Shown: positions 17,869 through 26,791, numbered from the stretch's first letter. The stretch is DNA of 61,381 bases from Coxiellaceae bacterium UBA1530 (GCA_002323325.1 DCQA01000040.1:1-61381); one strand, 5' to 3'. Numbers and translations: made by a program. Notes: generated by a model from the sequence alone, not told the origin.

Positions 17869-19176
17869 ATGAGCACAGTTAACCCATCGATTATTGAGAT
17901 AAGACAAGTAAAAAAGTCATTTCAAAAACGTCGTGTTCAAGAATTATTGGTGCTTGATGATGTGAACTTTTCCATGCGTAAAGGCGAAATTATCGCCTTA
18001 TTGGGTAAATCAGGTTCGGGAAAATCCACTTTACTACGTATCATAGCGGGGTTGATTGCGGCAACGGATGGCGAGGTGGTGTACCACGGAGAACCCATCA
18101 CTTCTCCTGTTGATGGCCTTACCATGGTCTTTCAGCACTTTGCACTACTGCCTTGGCTTACTGTGTTACAAAATGTTGAGTTAGGGCTTGAGGCACGTGG
18201 TATTAAGCGTCAAGAGCGTCGAAAAAAAGCATTAGAGGCGATTGATGTCGTTGGATTAGATGGCTTTGAGTCTGCCTACCCGAAAGAATTATCAGGCGGT
18301 ATGTCTCAACGTGTTGGATTAGCTAGAGCACTGGTCGTAGACCCTGAAGTGTTATTAATGGATGAACCTTTTTCAGCGTTGGATGTGTTAACAGCAGAAA
18401 AGCTGCGTGGTGATCTGATTGATTTATGGGCCTCTCAAAAGACAAATATACAGTCGATTTTAATTGTGACACATAATATTGAAGAAGCAGTTTTTCTAGC
18501 AGATCGTATTTTAGTCTTCGATAGTGATCCAGGACAAGTCCGTGATGAAGTGGCTGTATCACTAACACACCCGCGTAATGATACCTCAGATGAATTCCGT
18601 GCAATGGTGGATCACATTTATACCCTCATGACAACCGATCGTCATGATGCTCAAAGTATTTTTGTTGAGGAAGAGGAATCGATCGCGACGGGTTATCGAT
18701 TACCAAATGTTGAAATAGCGGAAATTACTGGTTTTCTCGAAATGTTGAGTTCGCCTGAATATGATAAAAGTGTTGATTTACCGCAATTAGCAGAAGAGTT
18801 GCATTTGGAGCTGGATGATTTGTTCTCAATTACAGAGACTTTAGAACTTTTACGATTTGCAACAGTTTCACAAGGAGATATTCAGCTAACAGTAATTGGT
18901 CGAAGTTTGGCAGAGGCAGACATTCTTATTCAGAAGAAAATTTTTGCTAAGCAATTACTCGAACATGTCCCTCTAGCAAAACACATACGTGAGTCTCTCG
19001 ATCAACAAGATGATCATCGATTGGATGATACGTTATTTTTAAAAGAGCTAGAGCGTGATTTAAGCGAGCAAGCTGCTGAAGAGGTATTAAAAGTTGTGAT
19101 TGAGTGGGGGCGTTATGCTGAAATATTTGCTTACGACTCACAAAGCGGTTACTTAAGTCTAGAGAATCCGCAGTAA
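17869..19176 (+). CDS. ABC transporter ATPase with C-terminal AAA-associated domain (NitT/TauT-like)
   Basis: A 435-residue ATPase partner of the preceding permease. The N-terminal NBD (1-250) shows Walker A GKSGSGKST, Q-loop MVFQHFALLPW, signature LSGGMSQRV, Walker B VLLMDEPFSALD and the H-loop IVTHNIEEA. Residues about 280-430 form an additional domain (HLELDDLFSITETLELLRF, a winged-helix-like fold) resembling the AAA-associated C-terminal domain found on some nitrate/sulfonate-type ATPases. That domain probably regulates transport. The operon continues 17 bp later into the CinA-like gene. Confidence 0.88.
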   Translation: MSTVNPSIIEIRQVKKSFQKRRVQELLVLDDVNFSMRKGEIIALLGKSGSGKSTLLRIIAGLIAATDGEVVYHGEPITSPVDGLTMVFQHFALLPWLTVLQNVELGLEARGIKRQERRKKALEAIDVVGLDGFESAYPKELSGGMSQRVGLARALVVDPEVLLMDEPFSALDVLTAEKLRGDLIDLWASQKTNIQSILIVTHNIEEAVFLADRILVFDSDPGQVRDEVAVSLTHPRNDTSDEFRAMVDHIYTLMTTDRHDAQSIFVEEEESIATGYRLPNVEIAEITGFLEMLSSPEYDKSVDLPQLAEELHLELDDLFSITETLELLRFATVSQGDIQLTVIGRSLAEADILIQKKIFAKQLLEHVPLAKHIRESLDQQDDHRLDDTLFLKELERDLSEQAAEEVLKVVIEWGRYAEIFAYDSQSGYLSLENPQ

Positions 19177-19193
19177 AGTTAGGTGATTCGATA

Positions 19194-20297
19194 ATGAACA
19201 ACACAGTAGCAATATTATCAACTGGTAACGAGGTGGTTGCTGGTGATATTCAAAATTCCAATACGCGCGATATTGCTCAACGGTTAAAAGATGCCAATAT
19301 AAGAGTAGCGATCCATATGGCTGTGAATGATATCGAGTCCGATATTATTTCAGCGTTACATTATCTCAAGCAGCAGTGTTCAGCTATTATTGTGACGGGT
19401 GGGTTGGGGCCAACTTCAGATGATCGGACACGTTTCGCATTATCAGCTTTGTGTGATCAGGAGTTATTTTTCGATCAAGGTAGCTGGGATCATATTCAGC
19501 AGATTTTTTCTAAGTTTAATAAACCTGTGCCAGAGATAAATCGTCAACAATGTTACTTTCCCAAAGAGGCGTCCATTATTACGAATACACAAGGTACGGC
19601 AAATGCTTGTCGCTTTGATTGGCAAGATACCACCTTTTTCTTGTTACCAGGTCCACCAAGAGAATGTTTGCCAATAGTCGATGACGTAGTACTGCCTCAG
19701 TTGATCGAGCGGGGATATGCCTCATTTTGTGTGCGTTTAAATTATTTATTATTGGGTGTTGGTGAAAGTGATATTGCTGATAAAATAGAGCCATATTTTT
19801 CCGACGGTACAGATGTAGAGTTAGGGTATCGGGCATCTTTTCCTTACATTCAAGTTAAGCTGAGTGCTGTGTCAGAGTCAGCTTTAGCATCAATGCGGCA
19901 GTTGATCGAGCCAATTATTGCCCCTTATCTAGTGAGTGACAGTGGGCGAACTGCCACAGAGCAGCTCGTAGCAATGGTTGAGCAGTTATCTTATAGTGTA
20001 TGTATTCTAGATCGTGTGTCTTACGGCCGTTGGCAGAGTCACTTAGTGACGCCCGCAACAAACACGCAACTACGTTTTAGTGAGGAACTTTCCTCAACTT
20101 GTCAGATTATTTTGTCAGGGATTGACCTCATAACTTCTCCACACTCAGAGAAACTAATGTATACCTTAAAGTGCCAGCTTAATGACCATACCGTGCTTTA
20201 TGAATACCAGGCTCCTCGAAGAGGAATAAGAACATTAAATAGTGTTGTTGAGTGGGCATCTTGGAAGGCCTTAACGTTCTTAACGGAGCATGGCTAG
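19194..20297 (+). CDS. CinA-like protein (MoaB/Mog fold), lacking the amidase domain
   Basis: A protein of 367 residues. Residues 1-170 are a molybdopterin-binding-like (MoCF) domain with STGNEVVAGDIQNSNT, VTGGLGPTSDD and LLPGPPRE, characteristic of CinA/YfaY proteins. The middle part (LNYLLLGVGESDIADKI) also matches CinA. The C-terminal 120 residues do not look like the NMN-deamidase domain of full-length CinA and carry no motif I recognise. Family members act on nucleotide-like metabolites (ADP-ribose pyrophosphatase activity is known for CinA). It overlaps the next gene by one base. Confidence 0.8.
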   Translation: MNNTVAILSTGNEVVAGDIQNSNTRDIAQRLKDANIRVAIHMAVNDIESDIISALHYLKQQCSAIIVTGGLGPTSDDRTRFALSALCDQELFFDQGSWDHIQQIFSKFNKPVPEINRQQCYFPKEASIITNTQGTANACRFDWQDTTFFLLPGPPRECLPIVDDVVLPQLIERGYASFCVRLNYLLLGVGESDIADKIEPYFSDGTDVELGYRASFPYIQVKLSAVSESALASMRQLIEPIIAPYLVSDSGRTATEQLVAMVEQLSYSVCILDRVSYGRWQSHLVTPATNTQLRFSEELSSTCQIILSGIDLITSPHSEKLMYTLKCQLNDHTVLYEYQAPRRGIRTLNSVVEWASWKALTFLTEHG

Positions 20298-20959
20298 TGG
20301 AAGCTTTTTCTCATGACAAGCAAGCATGCACTAAGATTTTGGGGCCATCCGGTCAGTTGGAAATATTAACAACTTATCCCACAGAGGCTGCATTACCCTA
20401 TGTGGCCGTTATATGTCATCCGCATCCCCTTCATCAGGGTACTATGCACAATAAAGTAGTGACGACATTAGCGAAGTCGGTGATGCAGCAATTACCAACG
20501 GTTCGATTTAATTTCCGAGGTGTTATGGACAGTGAGGGTGTTTACGACGATGGTATTGGCGAACAGGAGGATTTAAATGCCGTCTTGGCATGGGTTAAAC
20601 AGATATTACCAGGGCATCAGCTTTTATTGATGGGGTTTTCATTTGGGGGTTTTGTAGCAGCGTCCGTTGCAGACACTCGCGACGATATCAATTACTTACT
20701 CACGGTCGCGCCAGCATTACGTCTAGGAAATTTCGATCTACTCACAGAAGTCGCGTGTCCGTGGTCTGTGATTTTCGGTGATCAAGACGATGTTGTGTCA
20801 CCGTTAGATTTGCAGTCCTTGGTCGACAATCCTCCGATTGTCACTTTAAAAGGTCAGGTGTTAGTAGGGGCCGGTCATTTTTTTCATGGTAGACTGCTCG
20901 ATCTTCAGCGGTGTGTTGCTAATGACCTAGTGAGTCATATTGACGGATTTGTTATCTAA
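20297..20959 (+). CDS. Alpha/beta hydrolase (COG2945-like)
   Basis: A 220-residue serine hydrolase. It has the CHPHPLHQGTMHNK motif, FNFRGVMDSEG, the nucleophile elbow GFSFGG, the acid in GDQDDVVSP and the catalytic His in GAGHFFHG, as in the small COG2945 hydrolase family. Substrate unknown. I place the start at GTG 20297, which overlaps the previous stop (TAGTG) and has GGAG 8 nt upstream; a longer in-frame reading would start at 20252 inside the CinA-like gene. One-base overlap implies translational coupling. Confidence 0.88.
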   Translation: MEAFSHDKQACTKILGPSGQLEILTTYPTEAALPYVAVICHPHPLHQGTMHNKVVTTLAKSVMQQLPTVRFNFRGVMDSEGVYDDGIGEQEDLNAVLAWVKQILPGHQLLLMGFSFGGFVAASVADTRDDINYLLTVAPALRLGNFDLLTEVACPWSVIFGDQDDVVSPLDLQSLVDNPPIVTLKGQVLVGAGHFFHGRLLDLQRCVANDLVSHIDGFVI

Positions 20960-21017
20960 TTCAGTATAAGATACTCAATGATGATTAAATTAGAATTTTG
21001 AAAAAGGTTAAAGTGTT

Positions 21018-21812
21018 ATGGGGAAAGTAGCTGCAATACAAAGTAATGCATCAGGTTCTATTGAGGAGAATCTGAGGTCATTAGAGAATCACATCCAACA
21101 GGCAGCTACTGCCGGAGCAGAGCTTGTATTGTTGCCGGAGCATTGTGCTGGGCAGCCAACGAATATTTTAGCATTGACCGAACAATTCGGAGATGGTGTT
21201 GGGCAATCAGCCTTTATGCGTATGGCTAAGGATTACGGTGTTTGGTTGGTGGTGGGTGCGATGCCCATTCGTATGTCAGATGGGCGTACTTATTCAACAT
21301 CACTGGTTTATAATGATGCAGGTGAGTGTATCGCTCATTATAATAAAATACATTTATGTCACGTTAAAACCGATAGTTCGCATCGAGTACAAGAGTCAGA
21401 TCGGTTTGTGTCAGGTAAGCAGGTCGTTGCTGTGGATACTCCGGTAGGTCGAGTTGGTTTAAGTATCTGTTACGACTTACGCTTTCCTGAGTTATACCGT
21501 GAATTGTCTCAACAGGGTGTTACGGTATTACTAATTCCTTCAGCATTTCTAGCTTATACAGGCAAGTCACATTGGCAAGTATTATTGCGAGCACGTGCGA
21601 TTGAGAATACCTGCTATGTAATAGCAGCTAATCAGTACGGACTATTGCCCAACGGTCTGGAAATGTACGGTCATTCGCAAATTATCGATCCCTGGGGTGA
21701 TATTTTAATGCAATTACAAGAAGGTGACGGGGTATTGGTTGCTGATTTAGAACATGTCCACCTCGAGGGTGTACGCGATCGTTTGCCGGCTTTGCAACAT
21801 CGAAGTCTTTGA
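21018..21812 (+). CDS. Carbon-nitrogen hydrolase (nitrilase superfamily, Nit-like amidase)
   Basis: A 264-residue amidase with the Glu-Lys-Cys triad: E41 in LLPEHC, K110 in YNKIHLC and C151 in LSICYDLRFPELYRE. The CYDLRFPELYRE form is typical of the Nit1 branch, whose members hydrolyse deaminated glutathione and related omega-amides. A role in metabolite repair is therefore likely but not proven. GAAAAAGG precedes the ATG. A terminator follows at 21860. Confidence 0.9.
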   Translation: MGKVAAIQSNASGSIEENLRSLENHIQQAATAGAELVLLPEHCAGQPTNILALTEQFGDGVGQSAFMRMAKDYGVWLVVGAMPIRMSDGRTYSTSLVYNDAGECIAHYNKIHLCHVKTDSSHRVQESDRFVSGKQVVAVDTPVGRVGLSICYDLRFPELYRELSQQGVTVLLIPSAFLAYTGKSHWQVLLRARAIENTCYVIAANQYGLLPNGLEMYGHSQIIDPWGDILMQLQEGDGVLVADLEHVHLEGVRDRLPALQHRSL

Positions 21813-21859
21813 TCTGGATAGTCGTCAAATTCAGTAGCTGAGTATTAATCATTATTTGC

Positions 21860-21881
21860 AGCCCCATCTAGGGGCTTTTTT
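21860..21881 (+). terminator. Rho-independent terminator after the nitrilase gene
   Basis: AGCCCC / GGGGCT stem with a 5-nt loop (ATCTA) followed by six T. It separates the preceding operon from the feo promoter. Confidence 0.9.
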
Positions 21882-21898
21882 ACAATGAGAGCCCTTTC

Positions 21899-21927
21899 TT
21901 GACAGTGAAGATCATTATTTGCATAAT
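21899..21927 (+). promoter_or_regulatory. feoABC promoter
   Basis: A consensus -35 TTGACA at 21899-21904, a 17-bp spacer and CATAAT at 21922-21927. The predicted start is near 21934, so the feoA start must lie downstream of that, at 21989. Confidence 0.8.
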
Positions 21928-21936
21928 TGCGCACAG

Positions 21937-21955
21937 TAATGAGAATCGTTCTCAC
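21937..21955. promoter_or_regulatory. Fur box at the feo transcription start
   Basis: TGAGAATCGTTCTCA at 21940-21954 is a 7-1-7 inverted repeat with one imperfect pair, close to the Fur consensus. It sits directly over and after the predicted start, where bound Fe-Fur would block initiation. Confidence 0.8.
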
Positions 21956-21988
21956 TTTCTTAACGGGCAGATCACACCAGGTTGCATT

Positions 21989-22237
21989 ATGAGTCATCAT
22001 CCTACGGTTGTTGGAATGAAAGGTAGAGTAATTAGTTTCGACGCTGATTGTAAACCTGCCTATCGTTCGCAGTTATTAGCGCTCGGGTTACGCCCGCGAG
22101 CTGAGTTTTTAGTGCTTAGACAAGCCCCTCTCGGAGACCCGCTTGTTGTTTGTTTAAATAACGATCATTTGACGCTAAGGAAGGCTGAGTTAAGTGCATT
22201 GAACATTGAATGGATATCCAATGAATCAGAACACTAA
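21989..22237 (+). CDS. feoA: Ferrous iron transport protein A
   Basis: A small SH3-like cytoplasmic protein of 82 residues that associates with the FeoB transporter. It shows the FeoA pattern of a beta-barrel with LLALGLRPRAEFLVLRQAPLGDPLVV and ends NNDHLTLRKAELSALNIEW. The frame is open from 21899, but the promoter and Fur box at 21899-21955 place the true start at the ATG at 21989 (MSHHPTVVG). It overlaps feoB by 17 nt, and the operon should be induced by iron limitation. Confidence 0.92.
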   Translation: MSHHPTVVGMKGRVISFDADCKPAYRSQLLALGLRPRAEFLVLRQAPLGDPLVVCLNNDHLTLRKAELSALNIEWISNESEH

Positions 22238-24518
22238 GTCTTGCAAAATTGCTTTAGCAGGGAATCCTAATTGTGGTAAAACGGCCTTATTTAATCAATT
22301 AACAGGTTCAAGTCAGCGTGTTGGAAACTGGGCTGGTGTCACGGTTGATAAAAAAACAGGAGATTTCTTTTATCATTCACAGCAGCACGCGGTGGTTGAT
22401 TTGCCCGGGGTGTATTCATTGAGCGTTACTCATGGTGGCGCAGAAGATCAGCGAATCGCATGTCAGGCATTAATGACAGAGTCTATCGATGTGATTGTGA
22501 ATGTTGTAGATGCGACTAATTTAGAGCGTCATCTTTATCTCACCATGCAACTACTAGAGCTTGATATTCCGGTTGTTGTTGCTTTGAACATGACAGATCG
22601 ATTAGTAGCAGCTGGTAAACAAGTGGATTGCGATCGTTTAGCTCAGAGCTTGGGGTGTCCAGTTGTGCCGATTATAGCCACACAGAAGCAAGGCCTTGAA
22701 CAACTTAAGAAGGCTGTAATAACACAAAGTGTCTCTAATGTTTCTCGTTCTCCAGTTACCTTTCCTACTCCTATTGAAAAGGCTGTGGAGGCGATTGTCA
22801 CAGAGCAACATACTGTGTTTTTGAAACAAAAAAACTTATCGCGATGGATGATATTGAGTTTATTGGCCGGTGATCAGACGTGTTTACTTGATCTACCAGT
22901 ATCACTTAAAAAATCCATAGAACATCATCAACAGCAAGCATTATTTGCGCTGGATGAGGATATCGATATCATGATTGCAGACACTCGCTATGGGTTCATT
23001 GAGCAGTGTGTTAAGGATGCCATTGATATTGTTAAAGATAGAAAAGCAAGTATCACAGAGCGTATTGATCGAATAGTCTTACATCGTTTTTTAGGGTTGC
23101 CCATCTTTTTTGCAGTGATGTATGCCTTATTCTTCTTTTCTATCAATGTCGCTGGTGCCTTCCAAGATTTTTTTGATATTGCTGGGAGTGCTATCTTTGT
23201 TGATGGTATGGCTCGCGTGCTCAAGCTATTACACGTTTCTCCGGCAGGCATTGCATTATTATCAGAAGGTGTTGGTATAGGTATCAGCACAACGTTAACT
23301 TTTATTCCTGTTATTGGTGGTATGTTTTTATTTTTATCCTTTTTGGAGGATTCCGGTTACATGGCAAGAGCTGCGTTCATTATGGATCGTGTGATGGTAG
23401 CTTTAGGTCTATCAGGCCATTCCTTTGTGCCGATGATTGTTGGTTTCGGTTGTAATGTACCTGCTGTGATGGGTGCGCGAACGTTGTCTTCACGTCGCGA
23501 ACGGATTCTCACTGTACTCATGATGCCTTTTATGTCTTGTGGTGCGCGATTAGCTATTTTTTCTGTATTTGTGTCGGCTTTTTTTCAGCATGGTGCGATG
23601 TGGGTGTTCATGTTGTACGTACTGGGTATCCTTGCGGCGATGTTGACGGGTTTTATTGTACAAAAGACCCTATTGCCGGGTGATCCAGAGCCACTAGTTA
23701 TGGAGCTTCCTCCTTATCATTGGCCCCGAATGACAGCAATGTCACGTTTAACTTATCAGCGTCTGAAGGCTTTTGTGACACGAGCAGGACGTGTCATTAT
23801 CCCTGTCTGTTTAGTCATCGGCGGCTTGAATGCGATTACAGACACGGGTCAGTTGAGTACGGGTGATGCAAATTCGCACTCATTATTATCTGTAGTAGGT
23901 CGAGGTGTTACACCGGTGTTTGCCCCAATGGGTATAACTCAAGATAATTGGCCAGCAACCGTTGGTTTGGTAACAGGTATTATGGCTAAAGAAGTGGTGG
24001 TGGGTACTTTAAATACTTTGTATACAGCCGACCTGCCGGTGATGGATCGTGGTCCTGATGAGGATGCCTCTTTATTAACTAGCCTAGGACAAGCATTACA
24101 GAGTATTCCCGATAATCTATCGGCCTTGGGTGATGCTATTAAAAATCCCTTGTTGGCGAGTGAAGCCGGGGTTGATGTTGATCAACGTATTTATGGAGTG
24201 ATGCATCAACACTTTGATGGTGCGGTTGGTGTGCTTGCCTATTTGCTTTTTGTACTGCTCTATTTCCCGTGTGTGTCTACCATGGCAGCCATGCGTCGTG
24301 AAGTTGGAATGCGCTGGGCAGTGTTCTCAGTGGTGTGGAGTACTGGGTTTGCTTATGTTTGTGCTGTGCTATGTTACCAATTGGGTACGTTGTACGAGCA
24401 TCCCACAAATTCCTTGCGCTGGTTGGTGTTCTCTTTATCGTTACTGGCCTTGATACTCTTTATATTGAAATACACGGTGAGAAAGGACGCATATGCATTA
24501 ACCGCATCATTGCCATAG
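22221..24518 (+). CDS. feoB: Ferrous iron transport protein B
   Basis: The inner-membrane Fe2+ permease, 765 residues. The N-terminal G domain shows G1 GNPNCGKTALFNQLTG, G3 DLPGVYSL and G4 ALNMTD. The C-terminal part has the two Gate domains with conserved Cys motifs (MIVGFGCNVPAVMGAR and MPFMSCGARL) and many membrane helices. The ATG at 22221 (MNQNTKSC) starts inside the end of feoA; a TTG at 22206 is the only upstream alternative. It is part of the Fur-controlled feoABC operon, moving ferrous iron from periplasm to cytoplasm. Confidence 0.97.
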   Translation: MNQNTKSCKIALAGNPNCGKTALFNQLTGSSQRVGNWAGVTVDKKTGDFFYHSQQHAVVDLPGVYSLSVTHGGAEDQRIACQALMTESIDVIVNVVDATNLERHLYLTMQLLELDIPVVVALNMTDRLVAAGKQVDCDRLAQSLGCPVVPIIATQKQGLEQLKKAVITQSVSNVSRSPVTFPTPIEKAVEAIVTEQHTVFLKQKNLSRWMILSLLAGDQTCLLDLPVSLKKSIEHHQQQALFALDEDIDIMIADTRYGFIEQCVKDAIDIVKDRKASITERIDRIVLHRFLGLPIFFAVMYALFFFSINVAGAFQDFFDIAGSAIFVDGMARVLKLLHVSPAGIALLSEGVGIGISTTLTFIPVIGGMFLFLSFLEDSGYMARAAFIMDRVMVALGLSGHSFVPMIVGFGCNVPAVMGARTLSSRRERILTVLMMPFMSCGARLAIFSVFVSAFFQHGAMWVFMLYVLGILAAMLTGFIVQKTLLPGDPEPLVMELPPYHWPRMTAMSRLTYQRLKAFVTRAGRVIIPVCLVIGGLNAITDTGQLSTGDANSHSLLSVVGRGVTPVFAPMGITQDNWPATVGLVTGIMAKEVVVGTLNTLYTADLPVMDRGPDEDASLLTSLGQALQSIPDNLSALGDAIKNPLLASEAGVDVDQRIYGVMHQHFDGAVGVLAYLLFVLLYFPCVSTMAAMRREVGMRWAVFSVVWSTGFAYVCAVLCYQLGTLYEHPTNSLRWLVFSLSLLALILFILKYTVRKDAYALTASLP

Positions 24519-24527
24519 GAGGGTGAA

Positions 24528-24764
24528 ATGATCTTGATTGAACTGCGAAATTATTTAAAAGACCGTGTCACAGCTAGTATGGTTGAATTGAGTATGCATT
24601 TTAAAAAACATGCTCATGATTTGGAGCCATTGTTACAGTATTGGATCGATCGTGGTCGTGTCGAATCTGTAGATGCCCAGTGTGGTGGGGGGAGTTGTCA
24701 AGGCTGCCCGATGCGTTGTGCTAAGGCTTATCGTTACGTTAGTTCCAAAAATACGTTAGGATAG
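24528..24764 (+). CDS. feoC: FeoC-like transcriptional/assembly regulator
   Basis: A 78-residue protein 9 bp after feoB. It has a winged-helix N-terminal part (LRNYLKDRVTASMVELSMHF) and a cysteine cluster CGGGSCQGCPMRC. In FeoC proteins such cysteines bind an iron-sulfur cluster or sense oxygen and influence FeoB stability. GGAGGG provides a good ribosome site. Position and cysteine pattern support the name; sequence conservation in this family is low. Confidence 0.85.
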   Translation: MILIELRNYLKDRVTASMVELSMHFKKHAHDLEPLLQYWIDRGRVESVDAQCGGGSCQGCPMRCAKAYRYVSSKNTLG

Positions 24765-24793
24765 ATTTAAGATCCGTTTATTGGGAGCATACA

Positions 24794-25402
24794 ATGGAAG
24801 ATAACCCGCCAAAAGATAGTCAAGCTGACAGCAATGATACCTTTGAAGAAGGCAGTATTCAGGAGTTAGCCTCACGATTTAATATGAAGATTGACCCTGA
24901 TGATTTAATCGCTCGGGGTTTAACTAAGAGTGACGTCCTGTGGTTGTTAGATCATTGTCCTTTTGTGCAATTAACGGATGGTAATCAGCAAGCCAAACCA
25001 TTGGATCAAGTTGAAGTCATGACAGCAGAAACGGGTTGGATGATACACAACTACGGTGATGCGATGAGCAGTTCCCCTGGGCGTTTGTTATTTGGTAGTG
25101 GTTTTTCAGTGGGGGAGGATGACGAGGGTTCAGGTGGTTTTCAGGCTGTGGGAACGGTTGTTCGGCAGCGTTATATGACAGCGCGAGAAATGGTGGCTAT
25201 TGCATTGAAGCAAGGTTGGGGTTCGGTTTATTTGGTGGATGGTCATCCAAAGATGATGCGTGATATCTGGATTGAATCTCAAACTCAAGGTATTACCGTG
25301 ATAGGGCACGAGCCCTCGGATGAAGACTTTGTGACACGTGATCGCATTGGTATGTCTGCGGATGCTATGGAGGTTAAGCGGTCTTCACAGCGCAAGCGCT
25401 AG
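24794..25402 (+). CDS. LPD7-like domain protein of unknown function
   Basis: A soluble protein of 202 residues, with an acidic N-terminus and a basic C-terminus (KRSSQRKR). Residues about 133-175 (AREMVAIALKQGWGSVYLVD, then MMRDIWIESQTQGITVIGHE) closely resemble the large-polyvalent-protein-associated domain 7 (LPD7) consensus. I know that domain mainly from relaxases and large mobile-element proteins. Here it is a small stand-alone protein 29 bp after feoC and possibly co-transcribed. The middle region (residues 60-130) has the motif ETGWMIHNYGDAM, which I do not recognise. Its function is unknown. Confidence 0.6.
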   Translation: MEDNPPKDSQADSNDTFEEGSIQELASRFNMKIDPDDLIARGLTKSDVLWLLDHCPFVQLTDGNQQAKPLDQVEVMTAETGWMIHNYGDAMSSSPGRLLFGSGFSVGEDDEGSGGFQAVGTVVRQRYMTAREMVAIALKQGWGSVYLVDGHPKMMRDIWIESQTQGITVIGHEPSDEDFVTRDRIGMSADAMEVKRSSQRKR

Positions 25403-25444
25403 ACACCTATTAATACCTTGTTAGGTTGGTCATTTACTTCATTT

Positions 25445-26791
25445 TCAAGCGCTGAAAGAGGTGGTTGACTCGAGTCTTGCGTTTTGATTTTGTCCCACCT
25501 GTCCGCTAACGCTAAGGTCTCTTCCTTTAATTTGGTTTAAATGTCCCTTTATGTACTCATTAAATGCCGTAGATTGCTCTGGTTTGCAGTTAATCCACAG
25601 GCCTTTTCCATTTTTCACTGGTTCAGCGAGTTTCATTTCTGGAGTATTTTTATCATCTTGCGTCTGATTGAAAAGCGCACGGGCTTTCCTAAACTCATCG
25701 TTACTGAGTATAATCGGGTTGCCTTGGTTATCTCTGAGTGTTGTTGCTTTAAATGTGCGATCCTGAGGGTCGTACCGCATTGTTTTAACTTCCCCAGAAT
25801 GTGTATGTTCAATAAGCTTATCATGCGTTCCGAAGATGCGGCTTGAAAGGCTCTTGTCAGTAGTCCTGTCAAGTGTGTCATGGCCGGTAAGGCTCGCAGC
25901 CGCTTGTGCTTCCCCGCTCAGAAGTGTGATGAGTTCTTGTTGATGTTTTTGTCTTTCTGCTTTGGCCTTCTCCAGGAAGGCTAGATAGTTTGCTTGCCGA
26001 TGCTGTTCGGATAAAATGAGCGCCTCTACTGCGGTTTTTTTATCATTCTCGGTCAGTTTTTCGGGGCGACGCGCATTAAGTTTTTCTTCTAGTGCGGTGA
26101 TCGCGTCAATTTTTTCTTGATAGTAGGCTTTGTTTATCCCCCATGAGTTGACTTTGTCATTTTCATGTGTACGTTTAGCGTGTTCTAAAAAACCAGCTTT
26201 ATTATATTTTGGTAACATTGGAAAATTAGGGCGCCATTTTGTATTGACATCTTTTACCATCTCGATTATCTCATCTGGGCTTTTGTCGGTTGATATATCA
26301 AAGTTCAGTAGAGTTTTCTCAGAATCGCTAAGACTCTGGAGTGCCCAATTAGTATGAGCAACAGTTTCATTATAGTCTTTTAATTTGGTCTCAAGCGCGA
26401 CTCTATTTTGATGCGTAAGGTTGACACCCTCTCTGAGGGTCACTTCTGAGTACTGGGGCGTTGCAGTACTGTCCAGGTTTTGTGAGGCTCTTTCTTCGTT
26501 TAGCCTTTTGAGCGGCTCTCCTAAGCACTTGTCCCGATGCGCTTTATTTGGGTGCAGTGTCTGTTGTTTTTTCAGTTCTTGATATCGTTCCTCAAAAGTC
26601 CCTCCAAGTTTCCCTCTGGCTGTAAGGTTGTCATAATCTGAAGTGGTTGTTGGTGCTTTTCCGGTCAAGGCCCATGCTGTGGCGGCTAGAGCGGGCTGCC
26701 ACATCTCGTGAGCGGCTGATAGCACCTGCGAGGTTTCATCTGAACGATGGACTCTTTCTTCTTCAGTGGGGTTGGGTCGTTGATCAGACAT
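25445..26791 (-). CDS. Orphan coiled-coil protein, candidate effector
   Basis: A hydrophilic 448-residue protein I do not recognise. The N-terminus is acidic with one mildly hydrophobic stretch (about 32-43). Residues 210-300 are charged and probably coiled-coil (EKAKAERQKHQQELITLLSG). A C-terminal region (about 330-430) contains KTMRYDPQDRTFKATTLRD and LWINCKPEQSTAFNEY, which suggests a small folded domain. There is no signal peptide or membrane helix. It stands alone on the minus strand between the feo operon and the HU gene. GGAAATC precedes the ATG. Large, soluble, charged orphans of this kind are common among type IV effectors in Legionellales, but that is only suggestive. Confidence 0.7.
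   Translation of the reverse strand: MSDQRPNPTEEERVHRSDETSQVLSAAHEMWQPALAATAWALTGKAPTTTSDYDNLTARGKLGGTFEERYQELKKQQTLHPNKAHRDKCLGEPLKRLNEERASQNLDSTATPQYSEVTLREGVNLTHQNRVALETKLKDYNETVAHTNWALQSLSDSEKTLLNFDISTDKSPDEIIEMVKDVNTKWRPNFPMLPKYNKAGFLEHAKRTHENDKVNSWGINKAYYQEKIDAITALEEKLNARRPEKLTENDKKTAVEALILSEQHRQANYLAFLEKAKAERQKHQQELITLLSGEAQAAASLTGHDTLDRTTDKSLSSRIFGTHDKLIEHTHSGEVKTMRYDPQDRTFKATTLRDNQGNPIILSNDEFRKARALFNQTQDDKNTPEMKLAEPVKNGKGLWINCKPEQSTAFNEYIKGHLNQIKGRDLSVSGQVGQNQNARLESTTSFSA

Noticed and set aside
19194..20297. Full-length CinA with NMN deamidase
   Set aside because: The C-terminal region lacks any recognisable amidase motifs.
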